A stretch of 64,000 bases of DNA, taken from the NCBI GenBank assembly GCA_902613855.1, contig CACMIX010000002.1, positions 62,001 to 126,000 of the forward strand, given 5' to 3'. The position numbers and the translations under genes were made by a program. Shown in pieces: positions 52,765-62,567 of the stretch (its first letter is position 1; each line of letters starts with the position of its first letter). Under the pieces are notes generated by a model. That model searched no databases. It worked only from the letters and a program-made list of their open reading frames with translations, and was not told the origin of the DNA. This DNA is from an uncultured Pelagibacteraceae bacterium. Lineage in GTDB: Bacteria > Pseudomonadota > Alphaproteobacteria > Pelagibacterales > Pelagibacteraceae.

Positions 52765-54207
52765 ATGGAAAATAGACAAAAGGAAATTGACAAATTAAAA
52801 GATTATAAATACGGCTTCTCAACCGATATAGAAAATACAAGAGCACCCAAGGGTTTAAACGAGGATGTAATTAAATTTATTTCTAATATTAAAAAAGAAC
52901 CACAATGGATGCTTGATTTTAGATTAAAAGCTTTTGAAAGATTTAAACAATTAAAAGAACCAGATTGGCAAAAACCAAAATATCCTAAGATAGATTATCA
53001 AGATTTATATTATTATTCTGCACCTAAAAGCATGGATGATAAACCGAAAAGTTTAGATGAATTAGATCCTAAACTTTTAGAAACATATAAAAAACTAGGA
53101 ATACCTCTTCAAGAGCAAGCAAGATTAAATGGTATTGCTGTAGACGCAGTTTTTGATTCAGTTTCTGTTGCAACAACTTTTAGAGAAGAATTAATTAAAC
53201 AAGGTATTATTTTTTGTCCGATTTCAGAGGCTATTCAAAAACATCCAGACTTAGTTAAAAAATATTTAGGATCTGTAATTCCTTTAACTGATCATTTTTT
53301 TGCAACTTTAAATTCAGCAGTTTTTACTGATGGTTCATTTGTATACATTCCAGAGGGAGTTCGATGTCCAATGGAACTTTCTACATATTTTAGAATAAAC
53401 GCATCTAATACAGGTCAGTTTGAGAGAACTTTAATTATTGCTGACAAAGGAAGCTATGTTAGCTACTTAGAAGGTTGTACAGCTCCTATGAGAGACGAAA
53501 ATCAATTGCATGCTGCAAATGTCGAATTAGTTGCTCTGGATGATGCTGAAATAAAATATTCAACAGTTCAAAATTGGTATCCAGGAGATAAAGATGGAAA
53601 AGGCGGTATATACAATTTTGTAACCAAAAGGGGTTTATGTAAAGGAAAGAACTCTAAAATATCTTGGACACAAGTTGAAACTGGATCTGCAATCACTTGG
53701 AAATATCCTAGTTGTATTTTAAAAGGCGATAATTCTGTTGGGGAATTTTATTCAATTGCCATTACAAATAATCATCAAAAAGCTGATACAGGCACTAAAA
53801 TGATCCATTTAGGTAAAAATACAAAAAGTAAAATTATATCAAAGGGAATTAGTGCTGGCTTTTCAGACATGACGTATAGAGGATTGGTTGATATTTCCTC
53901 GAAGGCATCAAATTCAAATAATTATACCCAGTGCGACTCTCTATTGATGGGTAATAAATGTGGCGCTCATACTGTTCCTTATATTAAAAACAAAAATTCA
54001 GAGTCCAATATAGCTCATGAGGCGACCACTTCTAAAATTAGTGAGGAACAGTTACATTACTGTCAACAAAGAGGACTAAGTGCAGAGGAGGCAGTTGGGT
54101 TAATTGTAAATGGGTTTTGTAAGGAAGTATTACAACAATTACCAATGGAATTTGCTGTTGAAGCACAAAAGTTAGTAGGGATTAGTTTAGAAGGAAGTGT
54201 GGGCTAA
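52765..54207 (+). CDS. sufB: Fe-S cluster assembly scaffold SufB
   Basis: Core of the SufBC2D scaffold on which Fe-S clusters are built; 480 residues, normal length. [66 protein letters not shown] and [20 protein letters not shown] are hallmark segments, and the sulfur-accepting Cys is expected among those in the last two blocks. It starts one base after iscR and shares TAATG with sufC. Confidence 0.97.
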   Translation: MENRQKEIDKLKDYKYGFSTDIENTRAPKGLNEDVIKFISNIKKEPQWMLDFRLKAFERFKQLKEPDWQKPKYPKIDYQDLYYYSAPKSMDDKPKSLDELDPKLLETYKKLGIPLQEQARLNGIAVDAVFDSVSVATTFREELIKQGIIFCPISEAIQKHPDLVKKYLGSVIPLTDHFFATLNSAVFTDGSFVYIPEGVRCPMELSTYFRINASNTGQFERTLIIADKGSYVSYLEGCTAPMRDENQLHAANVELVALDDAEIKYSTVQNWYPGDKDGKGGIYNFVTKRGLCKGKNSKISWTQVETGSAITWKYPSCILKGDNSVGEFYSIAITNNHQKADTGTKMIHLGKNTKSKIISKGISAGFSDMTYRGLVDISSKASNSNNYTQCDSLLMGNKCGAHTVPYIKNKNSESNIAHEATTSKISEEQLHYCQQRGLSAEEAVGLIVNGFCKEVLQQLPMEFAVEAQKLVGISLEGSVG

Positions 54208-54941
54208 TGTTAAAAATAAATAAATTAAATGCTAAAATAGATAATAAAGAAATTTTAAAAGGATTTTCACTTGATGTTAATCCTGGTGAAGTTCACGCTA
54301 TAATGGGTCCAAACGGATCAGGTAAAAGTACTTTATCAAATATTTTGTCAGGAAAGAAAGGATATGAAGTTTCTGGTGAAGTTCTTTTTGAAGAAAAAGA
54401 TTTATTTGAGCTTGAAACAGAGGAAAGAGCTCACAAAGGTATTTTTTTAGCTTTTCAATATCCATTAGAAATTCCTGGAGTAAATACAAATATATTTTTA
54501 AAAACTTCTCTAAACGCAGTTAGAAAAGCAAGAGGAGAAAAAGAACTTGATGCAATAGAATTCCTTAAATTAGTTAGAGAAAAGTCTAAAGAACTTAAAT
54601 TTGACGAAGAAAAATTAAATAGACAATTAAATGTTGGTTTTTCTGGAGGAGAAAAAAAGAAAAATGAAATTTTACAAATGTCAATGTTATCTCCAAAACT
54701 TTCAATTCTTGATGAAACAGACTCAGGGCTAGACATAGATGCTCTAAGAATTGTTGCAGATGGAGTAAATACTTTAAGAAATGAAAAAAACTCATTTTTA
54801 ATAATCACCCATTATCAAAGGTTGCTAGATTATATAAAGCCTGACTTTGTACATGTTTTAATGAATGGTAAGATTGTTAAATCTGGAGGTCCAGATCTAG
54901 CTCTTGAGTTAGAAAAAAAAGGATATGAAAATTTTAATTAG
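54207..54941 (+). CDS. sufC: Fe-S assembly ATPase SufC
   Basis: ABC-type ATPase of the SufBCD complex, 244 residues. Walker A is MGPNGSGKSTLSN, the Q-loop LAFQYPLEIPG, the signature VGFSGGEKKKNEI and Walker B LSILDETDSGLDIDAL, with the His switch in LIITHYQRLL. The Walker B Glu is followed by Thr, as in SufC. It overlaps sufB by one base and abuts sufD. Confidence 0.97.
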   Translation: MLKINKLNAKIDNKEILKGFSLDVNPGEVHAIMGPNGSGKSTLSNILSGKKGYEVSGEVLFEEKDLFELETEERAHKGIFLAFQYPLEIPGVNTNIFLKTSLNAVRKARGEKELDAIEFLKLVREKSKELKFDEEKLNRQLNVGFSGGEKKKNEILQMSMLSPKLSILDETDSGLDIDALRIVADGVNTLRNEKNSFLIITHYQRLLDYIKPDFVHVLMNGKIVKSGGPDLALELEKKGYENFN

Positions 54942-56189
54942 ATGAAAGAACAATTACAAAAAGATTTTGAAAATACTATTAGAAATTTAAGTTTGTCTCA
55001 AAAAGATATTGAAATAAAAAAATTTTCTTTAGATAGTTTTATAAACAAAGGTTTTCCAAATAGAAGAGAAGAAGATTGGAAATTCTCAGATCTTAACCAG
55101 ATAATTAATAAGAATATTGGGGAATTAAGTTTTTATAATGATTATACATCTACCAACAAAGTTGATACTTCTGTATTTGTAGATGGATTAGTACACAATA
55201 AAGTAGTCTTTATAAATGGCAGAATTGAAAAAATTGATTTTGATTATGAGAAAAAAGATCAAATAGAAATAATTGATCAGTCAGAAATTATTAATAAATT
55301 TGAAAACAATAACTCTTTATCTGATCTAAATAGTGCTTTTACCAATAAATCCTTTAAAATAGTCCTTAAAAAGGGTTATCAGCTATCAAAACCACTTATT
55401 ATTTACCATACAACAAACTCTAAAATTTGGTCCAAAAATATTAATTTAAGATTAGATTTTGAGCTGCAAGAAGATAGCTCCTTAAGATTGATTGACTTAT
55501 TCAATGATACATCTGAAAAAAATTTTTTAAATATTTTTTATAATTTTGATTTAAAAGAAAATGCAATTCTTAAAAATTATAAAATAGATAAAATAGAAAA
55601 TAAAAATATTAAATATTCTTTTAACAATATTGAACAAAATAAAAATACAATTTCGGAGACATTTATTTTATCTTCAGGATCAAATTTCTTTAAAAATGAA
55701 GTTAATTGTAATTTAAAAGGAGAACACTCATCAGCTTTTGTGAATGGCATTTTCTCTCTTGATAAAAATAAACATCACGAAATAAGAACAACTGTAAATC
55801 ATTTAACAGAGAATACAAAAAGCTATCAACTAATTAAGAGTGTTTTAGAAGACAGTTCTAAAGCAGCATATCAAGGAAAAATATTTGTAAATTCTGATGC
55901 ACAAAAAACAGATGGATACCAGCTTAGTAAAGCAATATTATTAAATAAAGATTCTGAATTTAATGCTAAACCTGAATTAGAAATTTATGCAGATGATGTT
56001 AAATGTTCACATGGTTCAGCCTCAGGAAGTCTCAATGAAGACTCTATATTTTACTTAATGTCTAGGGGTTTAAATTATAATCAAGCAAGAGAACTTTTAA
56101 TAAATGGTTTTTTACTTGATGTGGTAGAAAAAATTACAGACTCAGAAATTAAAAATTTAATTAAAAACATGATTGGAATCAAGGAATGA
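54942..56189 (+). CDS. sufD: Fe-S assembly protein SufD
   Basis: Partner of SufB in the scaffold; 415 residues. N-terminal PNRREEDWKFSDLNQI is the SufD signature. The beta-helix region is divergent, and the C-terminus has KTDGYQLSKAILLNKDSEFNAKPELEIYADDVKCSHGSASGSLNEDSIFYLMSRGL, which includes the conserved Cys and His of SufD. No gap separates it from sufC, and it overlaps sufS by 4 nt. Confidence 0.95.
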   Translation: MKEQLQKDFENTIRNLSLSQKDIEIKKFSLDSFINKGFPNRREEDWKFSDLNQIINKNIGELSFYNDYTSTNKVDTSVFVDGLVHNKVVFINGRIEKIDFDYEKKDQIEIIDQSEIINKFENNNSLSDLNSAFTNKSFKIVLKKGYQLSKPLIIYHTTNSKIWSKNINLRLDFELQEDSSLRLIDLFNDTSEKNFLNIFYNFDLKENAILKNYKIDKIENKNIKYSFNNIEQNKNTISETFILSSGSNFFKNEVNCNLKGEHSSAFVNGIFSLDKNKHHEIRTTVNHLTENTKSYQLIKSVLEDSSKAAYQGKIFVNSDAQKTDGYQLSKAILLNKDSEFNAKPELEIYADDVKCSHGSASGSLNEDSIFYLMSRGLNYNQARELLINGFLLDVVEKITDSEIKNLIKNMIGIKE

Positions 56190-57406
56190 AAATAGAAAAT
56201 ATAAAAAACGAATTTCCTATATTTGATGAAAAAATTCAAAATAATGATCTTGTTTATCTTGATAGCGCCAACTCTTCACAAAAACCAAAAGTTGTTGCAG
56301 ATAAAATTAATGAATTTTATACCAAACAGTTTTCGAATGTAGGAAGAAGTGTTCATTATCTTGCAGTTGCAGCTACAAATTTGTATGAGAATACAAGATC
56401 CTCTGTTCAAAAATATATTAATGCTAAAGACAAAAATGAAATAGTTTTTACAAAAGGTGCAACTGAAGCATTAAATTTAGTTGCAAATACTTTGGGACAA
56501 AATTACTTAAAAGAAGGAGATGAAATATTAATTACTGAACTTGAGCATCATTCAAATTATGTTCCATGGCATTTTTTAAGAAAATCAAAAAATATTAAAA
56601 TTAATTTTGCAGAAATGAATGAAAATGGCGATGTTTCTTTAGAGGAAATTGAAAAGAAAATAACTCCTAAAACTAAAGTGATAGCAATTACACATTTGTC
56701 AAATGTAACAGGAGCAATATTACCAATTAAAGAAATAACTGATCTAGCACATTCAAAAGGAATAATTGTTGTTATTGATGGTTGTCAGGGTGCGCCACAT
56801 CTTAAACTTGATATGCAAGATCTTGATTGTGATTTTTATGCAATATCGTGTCACAAAATGTACGGACCAACAGGACTTGGTGTTTTATACGGTAAAAAAA
56901 AGTGGTTAGAGGAACTACCTCCTTATCAAGGTGGTGGAGGAATGATCAGAGAAGTTAAAAAAGATAGTATTTCTTATGGTGAATTACCAAATAAATATGA
57001 AGCAGGAACAATGGCAACTGCTCAAGTCATTGCATTTGACGAGTCAATTAAGTTTATGGAAAGCATTGGTGTAGAAAATATTATGCAACACGAAGCAGAT
57101 TTAGTTGAATATGGACAAGAATTATTACAAAAAAATAATTCTGTTAAATTGATTGGTAGTCCAAAAAACAAAGGTGGAGTTTTATCATTTACTTTAGAAG
57201 GTGTTCATCCACATGATATTGCAACTATACTTGATGAAGACGGAGTTGCAATAAGAGCAGGACATCATTGCTGTCAAATTTTACATGATAAATTAAATAT
57301 ACCTGCTAGTGCAAGAGCTTCTGTTGGAATTTATAATACTAAGGACGATCTAGATAAATTAAATGATTCAATAAATAACTGTAAAAAAATATTTAACTTA
57401 AAATGA
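56186..57406 (+). CDS. sufS: Cysteine desulfurase SufS
   Basis: PLP enzyme that takes sulfur from cysteine for cluster assembly; 406 residues. VYLDSANSSQKP near the start, TKGATEALNLVA, ITELEHHSNYVPW, the PLP Lys in AISCHKMYGPTGLGVLYG, and the catalytic Cys in RAGHHCCQ place it in the group II (SufS) class. Overlaps both neighbours by ATGA. Confidence 0.97.
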   Translation: MKIENIKNEFPIFDEKIQNNDLVYLDSANSSQKPKVVADKINEFYTKQFSNVGRSVHYLAVAATNLYENTRSSVQKYINAKDKNEIVFTKGATEALNLVANTLGQNYLKEGDEILITELEHHSNYVPWHFLRKSKNIKINFAEMNENGDVSLEEIEKKITPKTKVIAITHLSNVTGAILPIKEITDLAHSKGIIVVIDGCQGAPHLKLDMQDLDCDFYAISCHKMYGPTGLGVLYGKKKWLEELPPYQGGGGMIREVKKDSISYGELPNKYEAGTMATAQVIAFDESIKFMESIGVENIMQHEADLVEYGQELLQKNNSVKLIGSPKNKGGVLSFTLEGVHPHDIATILDEDGVAIRAGHHCCQILHDKLNIPASARASVGIYNTKDDLDKLNDSINNCKKIFNLK

Positions 57407-57867
57407 ATTTAAAAGAATTATATCAAGAAATTATTTTAGAGCATGGAAAAAATCCAAGAAATCTTGGAAAGACAGTTGACTTCAATAAAGATGCAAAAGG
57501 TAACAATCCTTTATGTGGTGATAATGTTCATGTTTATTTAAAATTAAATGGTCAAAAAATAGTTGAAGATATTTCATTTGAAGGAAGTGGTTGTGCTATT
57601 TCAATGGCGTCAGCCTCAATAATGACAGATTTAATTAAAGGTAAAAATGAAAATGAAGCTAAAGAAATCGTTGAAGATTTTTTAGGAATGATTAAAGAAA
57701 ATCCAGAATTAAAATCAGAATATTTACAGGAAGATGAAAAAACTAAATTAATGTGCTTGTCAGGTGTTAAACAATATCCAATGAGAGTGAAGTGTGCTAC
57801 ACTTTCATGGCACACTTTGGTTTCAGCATTTGATGATAAAAAAAAAGAAGTAAAAACAGAGAATTAA
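57403..57867 (+). CDS. sufU: SufU-type NifU-like scaffold/sulfur transfer protein
   Basis: IscU/NifU-N-fold protein of 154 residues that accepts sulfur from SufS. The three conserved Cys are in GNNPLCGDNVHVYL, FEGSGCAISMASASIM and MRVKCATLSWHT. An insertion between the second and third Cys (LGMIKENPELKSEYLQEDEKTKLMCLSGV region) is typical of SufU rather than IscU. SufU replaces the usual proteobacterial SufE here, and no sufE is seen in the operon. It overlaps sufS by ATGA. Confidence 0.92.
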   Translation: MNLKELYQEIILEHGKNPRNLGKTVDFNKDAKGNNPLCGDNVHVYLKLNGQKIVEDISFEGSGCAISMASASIMTDLIKGKNENEAKEIVEDFLGMIKENPELKSEYLQEDEKTKLMCLSGVKQYPMRVKCATLSWHTLVSAFDDKKKEVKTEN

Positions 57868-57869
57868 TT

Positions 57870-58169
57870 ATGTCAAAAAAAGAACTAATCATAGAGGAAA
57901 TAAGAAAAATTTATGACCCTGAGTTGCCTGTTAATATTTATGAATTGGGTTTAATTTATGATATAATAGTTGAAAATGAAAAATCTGCTAAAATTAAAAT
58001 GACTTTAACAACGCCAAATTGCCCTGTAGCCGAAAGTTTACCTAAAGAAGTTAAAGAGGGTGCAATGCAAGTTGAAGGGATTGAAGAAGTTGATTTAGAA
58101 TTAGTATGGGATCCACCATGGACCAAAGACATGATGTCTGAAGCAGCTAAATTGGAATTGAATTTATAA
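57870..58169 (+). CDS. sufT: DUF59/MIP18-type Fe-S assembly protein (SufT-like)
   Basis: Small Fe-S maturation factor of 99 residues. The MIP18 pattern is clear: KIYDPELPVNIYELGLIYDI, MTLTTPNCPVAESLPKEVKEGA, and ELVWDPPWTKDMMSEAAKLELN. The single Cys in TTPNCPVAE is the reactive Cys of the family. It lies between sufU and the A-type carrier, which it overlaps as TAATG. Confidence 0.95.
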   Translation: MSKKELIIEEIRKIYDPELPVNIYELGLIYDIIVENEKSAKIKMTLTTPNCPVAESLPKEVKEGAMQVEGIEEVDLELVWDPPWTKDMMSEAAKLELNL

Positions 58170-58504
58170 TGACTCAAATAATTAAATTAAGTGATAACGC
58201 TGCATCTAGAATTAAAGAGATAATGACTAATGCAGAAAAAGATTCTCTTGGAGTAAGAGTATCAGTTAAATCTGGTGGTTGTGCAGGAATGTCTTATGTT
58301 ATGGAATATACGAAAGAAGTTAATCCAAATGATGAAATAATTGAAGATAAAGGTGTGAAGGTATTCGTAGACTCCGCTGCTATTATGTATCTATTAGGAA
58401 CTGAAATGGATTATAAGAAAGAAGAATTATCCTCAACTTTTGTTTTTAATAATCCTAATGAAACCGAGCGTTGTGGCTGTGGTGAATCATTTAAAACTTC
58501 ATAG
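58169..58504 (+). CDS. sufA: A-type Fe-S cluster carrier (SufA/IscA family)
   Basis: Delivers clusters to apoproteins; 111 residues. The three cluster-binding Cys are in VKSGGCAGMSYVMEY and the C-terminal ERCGCGESF. IIKLSDNAASRIKEIMTNA is the typical start of the family. Last gene of the suf operon. Confidence 0.95.
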   Translation: MTQIIKLSDNAASRIKEIMTNAEKDSLGVRVSVKSGGCAGMSYVMEYTKEVNPNDEIIEDKGVKVFVDSAAIMYLLGTEMDYKKEELSSTFVFNNPNETERCGCGESFKTS

Positions 58505-58569
58505 GCCAACAATCCCATTTTGAGCATATCAGATTTGCATTATTTGCATATCTAATATATAGCTTAGTA

Positions 58570-58740
58570 ATGAATACATTTGAGTTTAAAAATCTTGTTA
58601 AAAACTTAAAAAATTCTTTGAAAGAGAAATCATTTTTCAAAGACCTTAGAAAAGAAGTAGACACTGGTGCCAACGGCACACAGGACTACGTTGTTAAAAA
58701 AGGTATTAACAAAGATACAATAGCTACAACTAAGCAGTAA
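58570..58740 (+). CDS. Small hypothetical protein (56 residues)
   Basis: Open frame ATG 58570 to TAA 58738-58740 in the gap between sufA and glnA. The first half is Lys/Phe/Leu-rich and helical (MNTFEFKNLVKNLKNSLKEK). The second half is more polar with less extreme A/T (DTGANGTQDYVVKKG), and its codon use looks like real coding. No Shine-Dalgarno sequence precedes it and I do not recognise a family. It ends 7 bases from the convergent glnA stop. It may be translated with the suf transcript or from its own promoter. Confidence 0.5.
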   Translation: MNTFEFKNLVKNLKNSLKEKSFFKDLRKEVDTGANGTQDYVVKKGINKDTIATTKQ

Positions 58741-58747
58741 CTAATTA

Positions 58748-60154
58748 CTAACTGCTGTAATACATCTCAAACTCAACTGGATGAGGTGCATGTTCAAATT
58801 TATGAATTTCTTCAAATTTAAGAGCGATGTATGCATCAATTTGATCATCTGTAAACACACCACCTTGAGTTAAGAATTCTCTATCTTTATCTAAACTTTC
58901 CATTGCTTCTCTTAAAGATCCACAAACTGTTGGAATAGCTTTTACTTCCTCTGGTGGTAATTCATAAAGATCTTTATCAAAAGACTCACCTGGGTGAATT
59001 TTATTTTTAATACCATCAATTCCAGCCATAAGCATTGCAGCAAATGTTAAATATGGATTACCAGATGCATCTGGGAACCTAATTTCACATCTTGCACCTT
59101 TTTTACTCAAGGTGATTGGAATTCTACACGAGGCTGATCTATTTCTTGCAGAGTATGCAAGTAATACTGGAGCCTCAAATCCTGGTATTAATCTTTTATA
59201 ACTATTTGTAGTAGAGTTAGCAAAAGCATTAATAGCTTTAGCATGTTTTAAAATTCCACCAATATAATGCAACGCAGTTTCAGATAATCCTGCATAAGCG
59301 TCACCAGAAAAAACAGGCGTATCACCTTTCCAAATTGATTGGTGAATATGCATACCAGAACCATTATCTCCTGCTACTGGTTTAGGCATAAAAGTTGCAG
59401 TTTTGCCAAACGAGTGGGTTACCATTTGAACAACATATTTATATAATTGAACATTATCAGCCTGATCCACTAAAGTTCCAAAATACATTCCAAGCTCATG
59501 CTGACTCGGAGCAACCTCATGGTGATGTTTTTCAACTTTGATTCCTACTTCTTTTAAATTTTTAAGATATTCACCACGCATATCCTGCTCACTATCAACT
59601 GGTGGCACAGGGAAGTATCCACCTTTGATTGGAGGTCTGTGTCCCATGTTTCCACTTTCATATTCTTTTCCTGAATTATATGGACCTTCTTTGCTATCAA
59701 TTTTAAATCCACATTCATTCATATCATTTTTAATTCTTACGTCATCGAAAACAAAAAATTCTGGTTCTGGACCGAAGAATGCTTTATCACCAATACCTGA
59801 AGCTTTTAAATATTCTTCAGCTTTTTTAGCTACACCCCTTGGGTCTCTTTCGTAAGGATCTTTTTTAATTGCATCTAAAATATCACAAAACAAAACTACA
59901 GTATTGTGGGAAGTAAAAGGATCCATAAACATTCTAGAAGTATCTGGTTTTAAAATCATGTCTGACTCATTAATTGCTTTCCAACCAGCAATAGATGATC
60001 CATCAAAAAATACACCTTCATTAAGCATATCTGCATCAACAACAGTTGAGTCCATTGTTAAATGTTGAAGTTTACCTCTTGGATCAGTAAATCTCAAATC
60101 TACGAATTCAGCTTCTTTTTCTTTAATAAATTTTAAAACGTTTTCTGCACTCAT
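58748..60154 (-). CDS. glnA: Glutamine synthetase, type I
   Basis: Makes glutamine from glutamate, ammonia and ATP; 468 residues, dodecameric [33 protein letters not shown], the metal-site [15 protein letters not shown] and [26 protein letters not shown] are diagnostic. The adenylylation Tyr lies in DLYELPPEE near the C-terminus, so the enzyme could be regulated by adenylylation. AGGAGA precedes the ATG as ribosome-binding site. glnB, often next to glnA, is not present here. G+C is visibly higher than in the surroundings, as expected of a highly expressed gene. Confidence 0.98.
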   Translation of the reverse strand: MSAENVLKFIKEKEAEFVDLRFTDPRGKLQHLTMDSTVVDADMLNEGVFFDGSSIAGWKAINESDMILKPDTSRMFMDPFTSHNTVVLFCDILDAIKKDPYERDPRGVAKKAEEYLKASGIGDKAFFGPEPEFFVFDDVRIKNDMNECGFKIDSKEGPYNSGKEYESGNMGHRPPIKGGYFPVPPVDSEQDMRGEYLKNLKEVGIKVEKHHHEVAPSQHELGMYFGTLVDQADNVQLYKYVVQMVTHSFGKTATFMPKPVAGDNGSGMHIHQSIWKGDTPVFSGDAYAGLSETALHYIGGILKHAKAINAFANSTTNSYKRLIPGFEAPVLLAYSARNRSASCRIPITLSKKGARCEIRFPDASGNPYLTFAAMLMAGIDGIKNKIHPGESFDKDLYELPPEEVKAIPTVCGSLREAMESLDKDREFLTQGGVFTDDQIDAYIALKFEEIHKFEHAPHPVEFEMYYSS

Positions 60155-60228
60155 TATGTCTCCTATGTAATTTCAGAGCATTAATTAGCAAATAAACTCT
60201 TATAAATATTGCTTATTTAACAAATAAC

Positions 60229-60251
60229 ACTTATGCAATTTTCACATAAGT
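60229..60251. promoter_or_regulatory. Inverted repeat in the glnA/ybaK divergent gap
   Basis: ACTTATG (60229-60235) and CATAAGT (60245-60251) form a perfect 7-bp dyad around 9 bases, in the 137-base gap between the divergent glnA and ybaK starts. It lies about 75 bases upstream of the glnA start and could be an operator or a leader hairpin. It does not match the NtrC consensus I know. Confidence 0.35.
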
Positions 60252-60291
60252 AGTGTATTTAATCAATATTATTAATCATACGAGTAAATAA

Positions 60292-60774
60292 GTGAATTCC
60301 ATTTTAGATAAAGAACCAGTTAAAAGAGCAGAGAAAATTCTTAAAGACTTTGATCAAAATATTAATGTTATTATTTTAGAACAAACAGCAAGAACAGCAA
60401 ATGATGCTGCTACAGCCTTAGGTTGTAATGTAGGTGCAATTGTAAAAAGCTTACTTTTTAAATCAGGCAATAAATTTTGTCTTTGTTTAGTATCGGGAGA
60501 CAAAAGATGCTCTTTAAATAAGTTGAAAAAAAAATTCAGCGAAAAAGATGTATCAATGGCAAGTCCCGAGGAGGTTAAGCAAATTACTGGTTATACAATA
60601 GGAGGCGTGTCCCCAATAGGTCATATAGTGAATACTAAAGTATACATGGATAAACATTTAGAAAGATTTTCAAAGGTTTTTGCGGCAGCAGGACATCCAA
60701 ACGCAGTTTTTGGAATTACTTTCTTTGAACTTAAAAAATTAACTAATTCAGAAGTTGATGATTTAACAGAATGA
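60292..60774 (+). CDS. YbaK/ProX-type aminoacyl-tRNA deacylase
   Basis: Editing protein of the YbaK/Cys-tRNA(Pro) or ProX deacylase group, 160 residues. AATALGCNVGAIVKSLLFK, LVSGDKRCSLNKLKKKF and KQITGYTIGGVSPIGH are diagnostic; the conserved Lys (AIVKSLLF) and GxxxP loop are present. Starts with GTG. It overlaps the following EamA gene as ATGA. Confidence 0.9.
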   Translation: MNSILDKEPVKRAEKILKDFDQNINVIILEQTARTANDAATALGCNVGAIVKSLLFKSGNKFCLCLVSGDKRCSLNKLKKKFSEKDVSMASPEEVKQITGYTIGGVSPIGHIVNTKVYMDKHLERFSKVFAAAGHPNAVFGITFFELKKLTNSEVDDLTE

Positions 60775-61658
60775 GGCAACCAAAATTAATAGATTATGCT
60801 TTATTAACCATATTATCTTTAATATGGGCATCTGCATTTTTTAATATAAAAATTGCAACTTATTCATTTGGTCCAGTTACAATCGCTTTCCTGCGAGTAT
60901 TTTTTGGAGCAATTCCAGTTCTACTTCTTTGTTACTATAAAAAAATAAAAATTGAGGCTTTCTCTAAAGATTGGCATTGGTTTGCTATGATTGGTTTTAT
61001 AAATTTGGTTGCACCATTCTTTCTAATTGCCTATGGAGTAAAATCTGTTCAAAGTAATCTCGCTGCAATCTTAATGTCAACAACACCACTGAGTTCTACT
61101 ATACTAGGTCATTTTTATACAAAAAATGAAAAATTTAATTTAGTTAAAACGTTTGGAATTTTAATTGGTTTTTCTGGAATAATTTTTTTATTTTCAGACA
61201 ATCTTTTAATTGATCAAAATAATTTTACTTCGGCTTTGTTAATTTTGTTGGGTTCAACATGTTATGTTATTGGTGGTGTATTAACTTTAAAAATTAGTAA
61301 GAAAAAAAATGAAAATGTGACAGGTTCGATATTAATCTGGGCAACAATTATTTTAATACCATTGGTATCATTTATTGAACAACCGTGGCAGGTAGTGCCA
61401 AGAACAGACTCATTAATATCTGTAATTTATCTAGGCATTGTTCCTACAGGAATCGCATGGCTATTAAGGTTTAAAATACTAAAAGATAATGGTTTGATTT
61501 TTCAATCCCAGGTATCTTATTTAATACCAATTTTTGGAACAATTCTAGGATACATATTCTTAAAAGAATTAATAACAATTAAAGTCTTAATTTCTTTGAC
61601 TGCAGTTTGTATAGGTATTTATTTTGTTCGAAGAGCTGATAGAAAAAAATTATCTTAG
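60771..61658 (+). CDS. EamA-family (DMT) transporter
   Basis: Inner-membrane drug/metabolite transporter of 295 residues, about ten helices in two EamA repeats. The first repeat starts LLTILSLIWASAFFNIKIATYSFGPVTIAFLRVFFGAIPVL and the second ends in QVSYLIPIFGTILGYIFLKELIT. Coupled to the YbaK-like gene by ATGA, and converges on the homocysteine methyltransferase with a 9-base overlap. Substrate unknown. Confidence 0.9.
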   Translation: MRQPKLIDYALLTILSLIWASAFFNIKIATYSFGPVTIAFLRVFFGAIPVLLLCYYKKIKIEAFSKDWHWFAMIGFINLVAPFFLIAYGVKSVQSNLAAILMSTTPLSSTILGHFYTKNEKFNLVKTFGILIGFSGIIFLFSDNLLIDQNNFTSALLILLGSTCYVIGGVLTLKISKKKNENVTGSILIWATIILIPLVSFIEQPWQVVPRTDSLISVIYLGIVPTGIAWLLRFKILKDNGLIFQSQVSYLIPIFGTILGYIFLKELITIKVLISLTAVCIGIYFVRRADRKKLS

Positions 61659-62567
61659 TTTAGCAATTTCTCTAATATCCTCTGGTGTTGTTTCGCAACA
61701 TCCACCAAGAATTGTTGCGCCTTGTTCAACAAGTCTTTTCGAAAAATCATAGAATTTTTTAGCTGAATTGTTGTCTCTTTTCCCAAGAGTAACATTCGGA
61801 TTAGTACCTATTTCATCAGGTTTAGCCTTATTAAAAGTTTGAACTGGAGTTGGTTCTTCCACTTTCCAAAGGTTGGCTTTAAACCCAAACGGGATATCTA
61901 ACTTTTTAATTTCAGAGGTGCACTCTTCAGCAATTTTTGGAGAAACGCATGCTGTAATTACTCCTAGCCAATTATTACTTCTATATTTATTAAAGACTTC
62001 AGTGATAGTTTCATTTGAGGGGAGTAAGTTATTTTTTTTAACATGAATACCCAAAAGAACAGGTTTATTTAATTTGACCGCAACGTTTGATGCTATGTCT
62101 ATTTCTCTTCCACTTGAAACAACATCTAAATAAAAAAAATCTACATATGGAGCAATAACCTCAGCTTGTTCATAAAAAGCTTTTTCTAATTCTTTGCTAT
62201 CTCTTTGATCTTCTACATAAGTATCATTTTGACATGGTAAGCTACCAGCAATTAAAACATCTTTTCCAGATTTTTCCTTTGCTTTAATAGATAATAAACA
62301 AGCTTGTTCGTTTATATATACAAAGTCTTTATCAACTTTATTTTGTATTAATCTAATTTTTCTCGCCGAAAAGGTATTTGTAAGTATCACCTCAGATCCG
62401 GCATTTATAAATGATAAGTGTACGTTAACAACCAGATCATGAAATTTTTTATCTAAATTAGCACTAGCGGACCACAACGTGCCTTTAGAAATTAATCCTT
62501 TGGCTAATAGCTGTTGCCCCATACCGCCATCCAAAATTCTAATATTTTTAAAAAAATTAGTATCCAT
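61650..62567 (-). CDS. Homocysteine S-methyltransferase family protein
   Basis: Methyl transferase (MmuM/BHMT-type Zn enzyme) of 305 residues. ILDGGMGQQLLAKG near the start, VILTNTFSA, and the zinc ligands Cys in ITACVSPKIAEEC and the terminal GGCCETTPEDIREIAKL define the family. The donor may be S-methylmethionine, betaine or dimethylsulfoniopropionate-type sulfonium or another N-methyl compound; sequence alone does not decide. It stops one base before the next gene's start region, so they are probably cotranscribed. Confidence 0.9.
   Translation of the reverse strand: MDTNFFKNIRILDGGMGQQLLAKGLISKGTLWSASANLDKKFHDLVVNVHLSFINAGSEVILTNTFSARKIRLIQNKVDKDFVYINEQACLLSIKAKEKSGKDVLIAGSLPCQNDTYVEDQRDSKELEKAFYEQAEVIAPYVDFFYLDVVSSGREIDIASNVAVKLNKPVLLGIHVKKNNLLPSNETITEVFNKYRSNNWLGVITACVSPKIAEECTSEIKKLDIPFGFKANLWKVEEPTPVQTFNKAKPDEIGTNPNVTLGKRDNNSAKKFYDFSKRLVEQGATILGGCCETTPEDIREIAKLR

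Noticed and set aside
54455..54808. 117-residue minus-strand ORF opposite sufC
   Set aside because: Ser/Phe-rich antisense frame of a conserved ABC ATPase, without domain features.
60155..60291. Riboswitch upstream of glnA
   Set aside because: Only one 7-bp dyad is visible; no conserved riboswitch core can be recognised in 137 A/T-rich bases.
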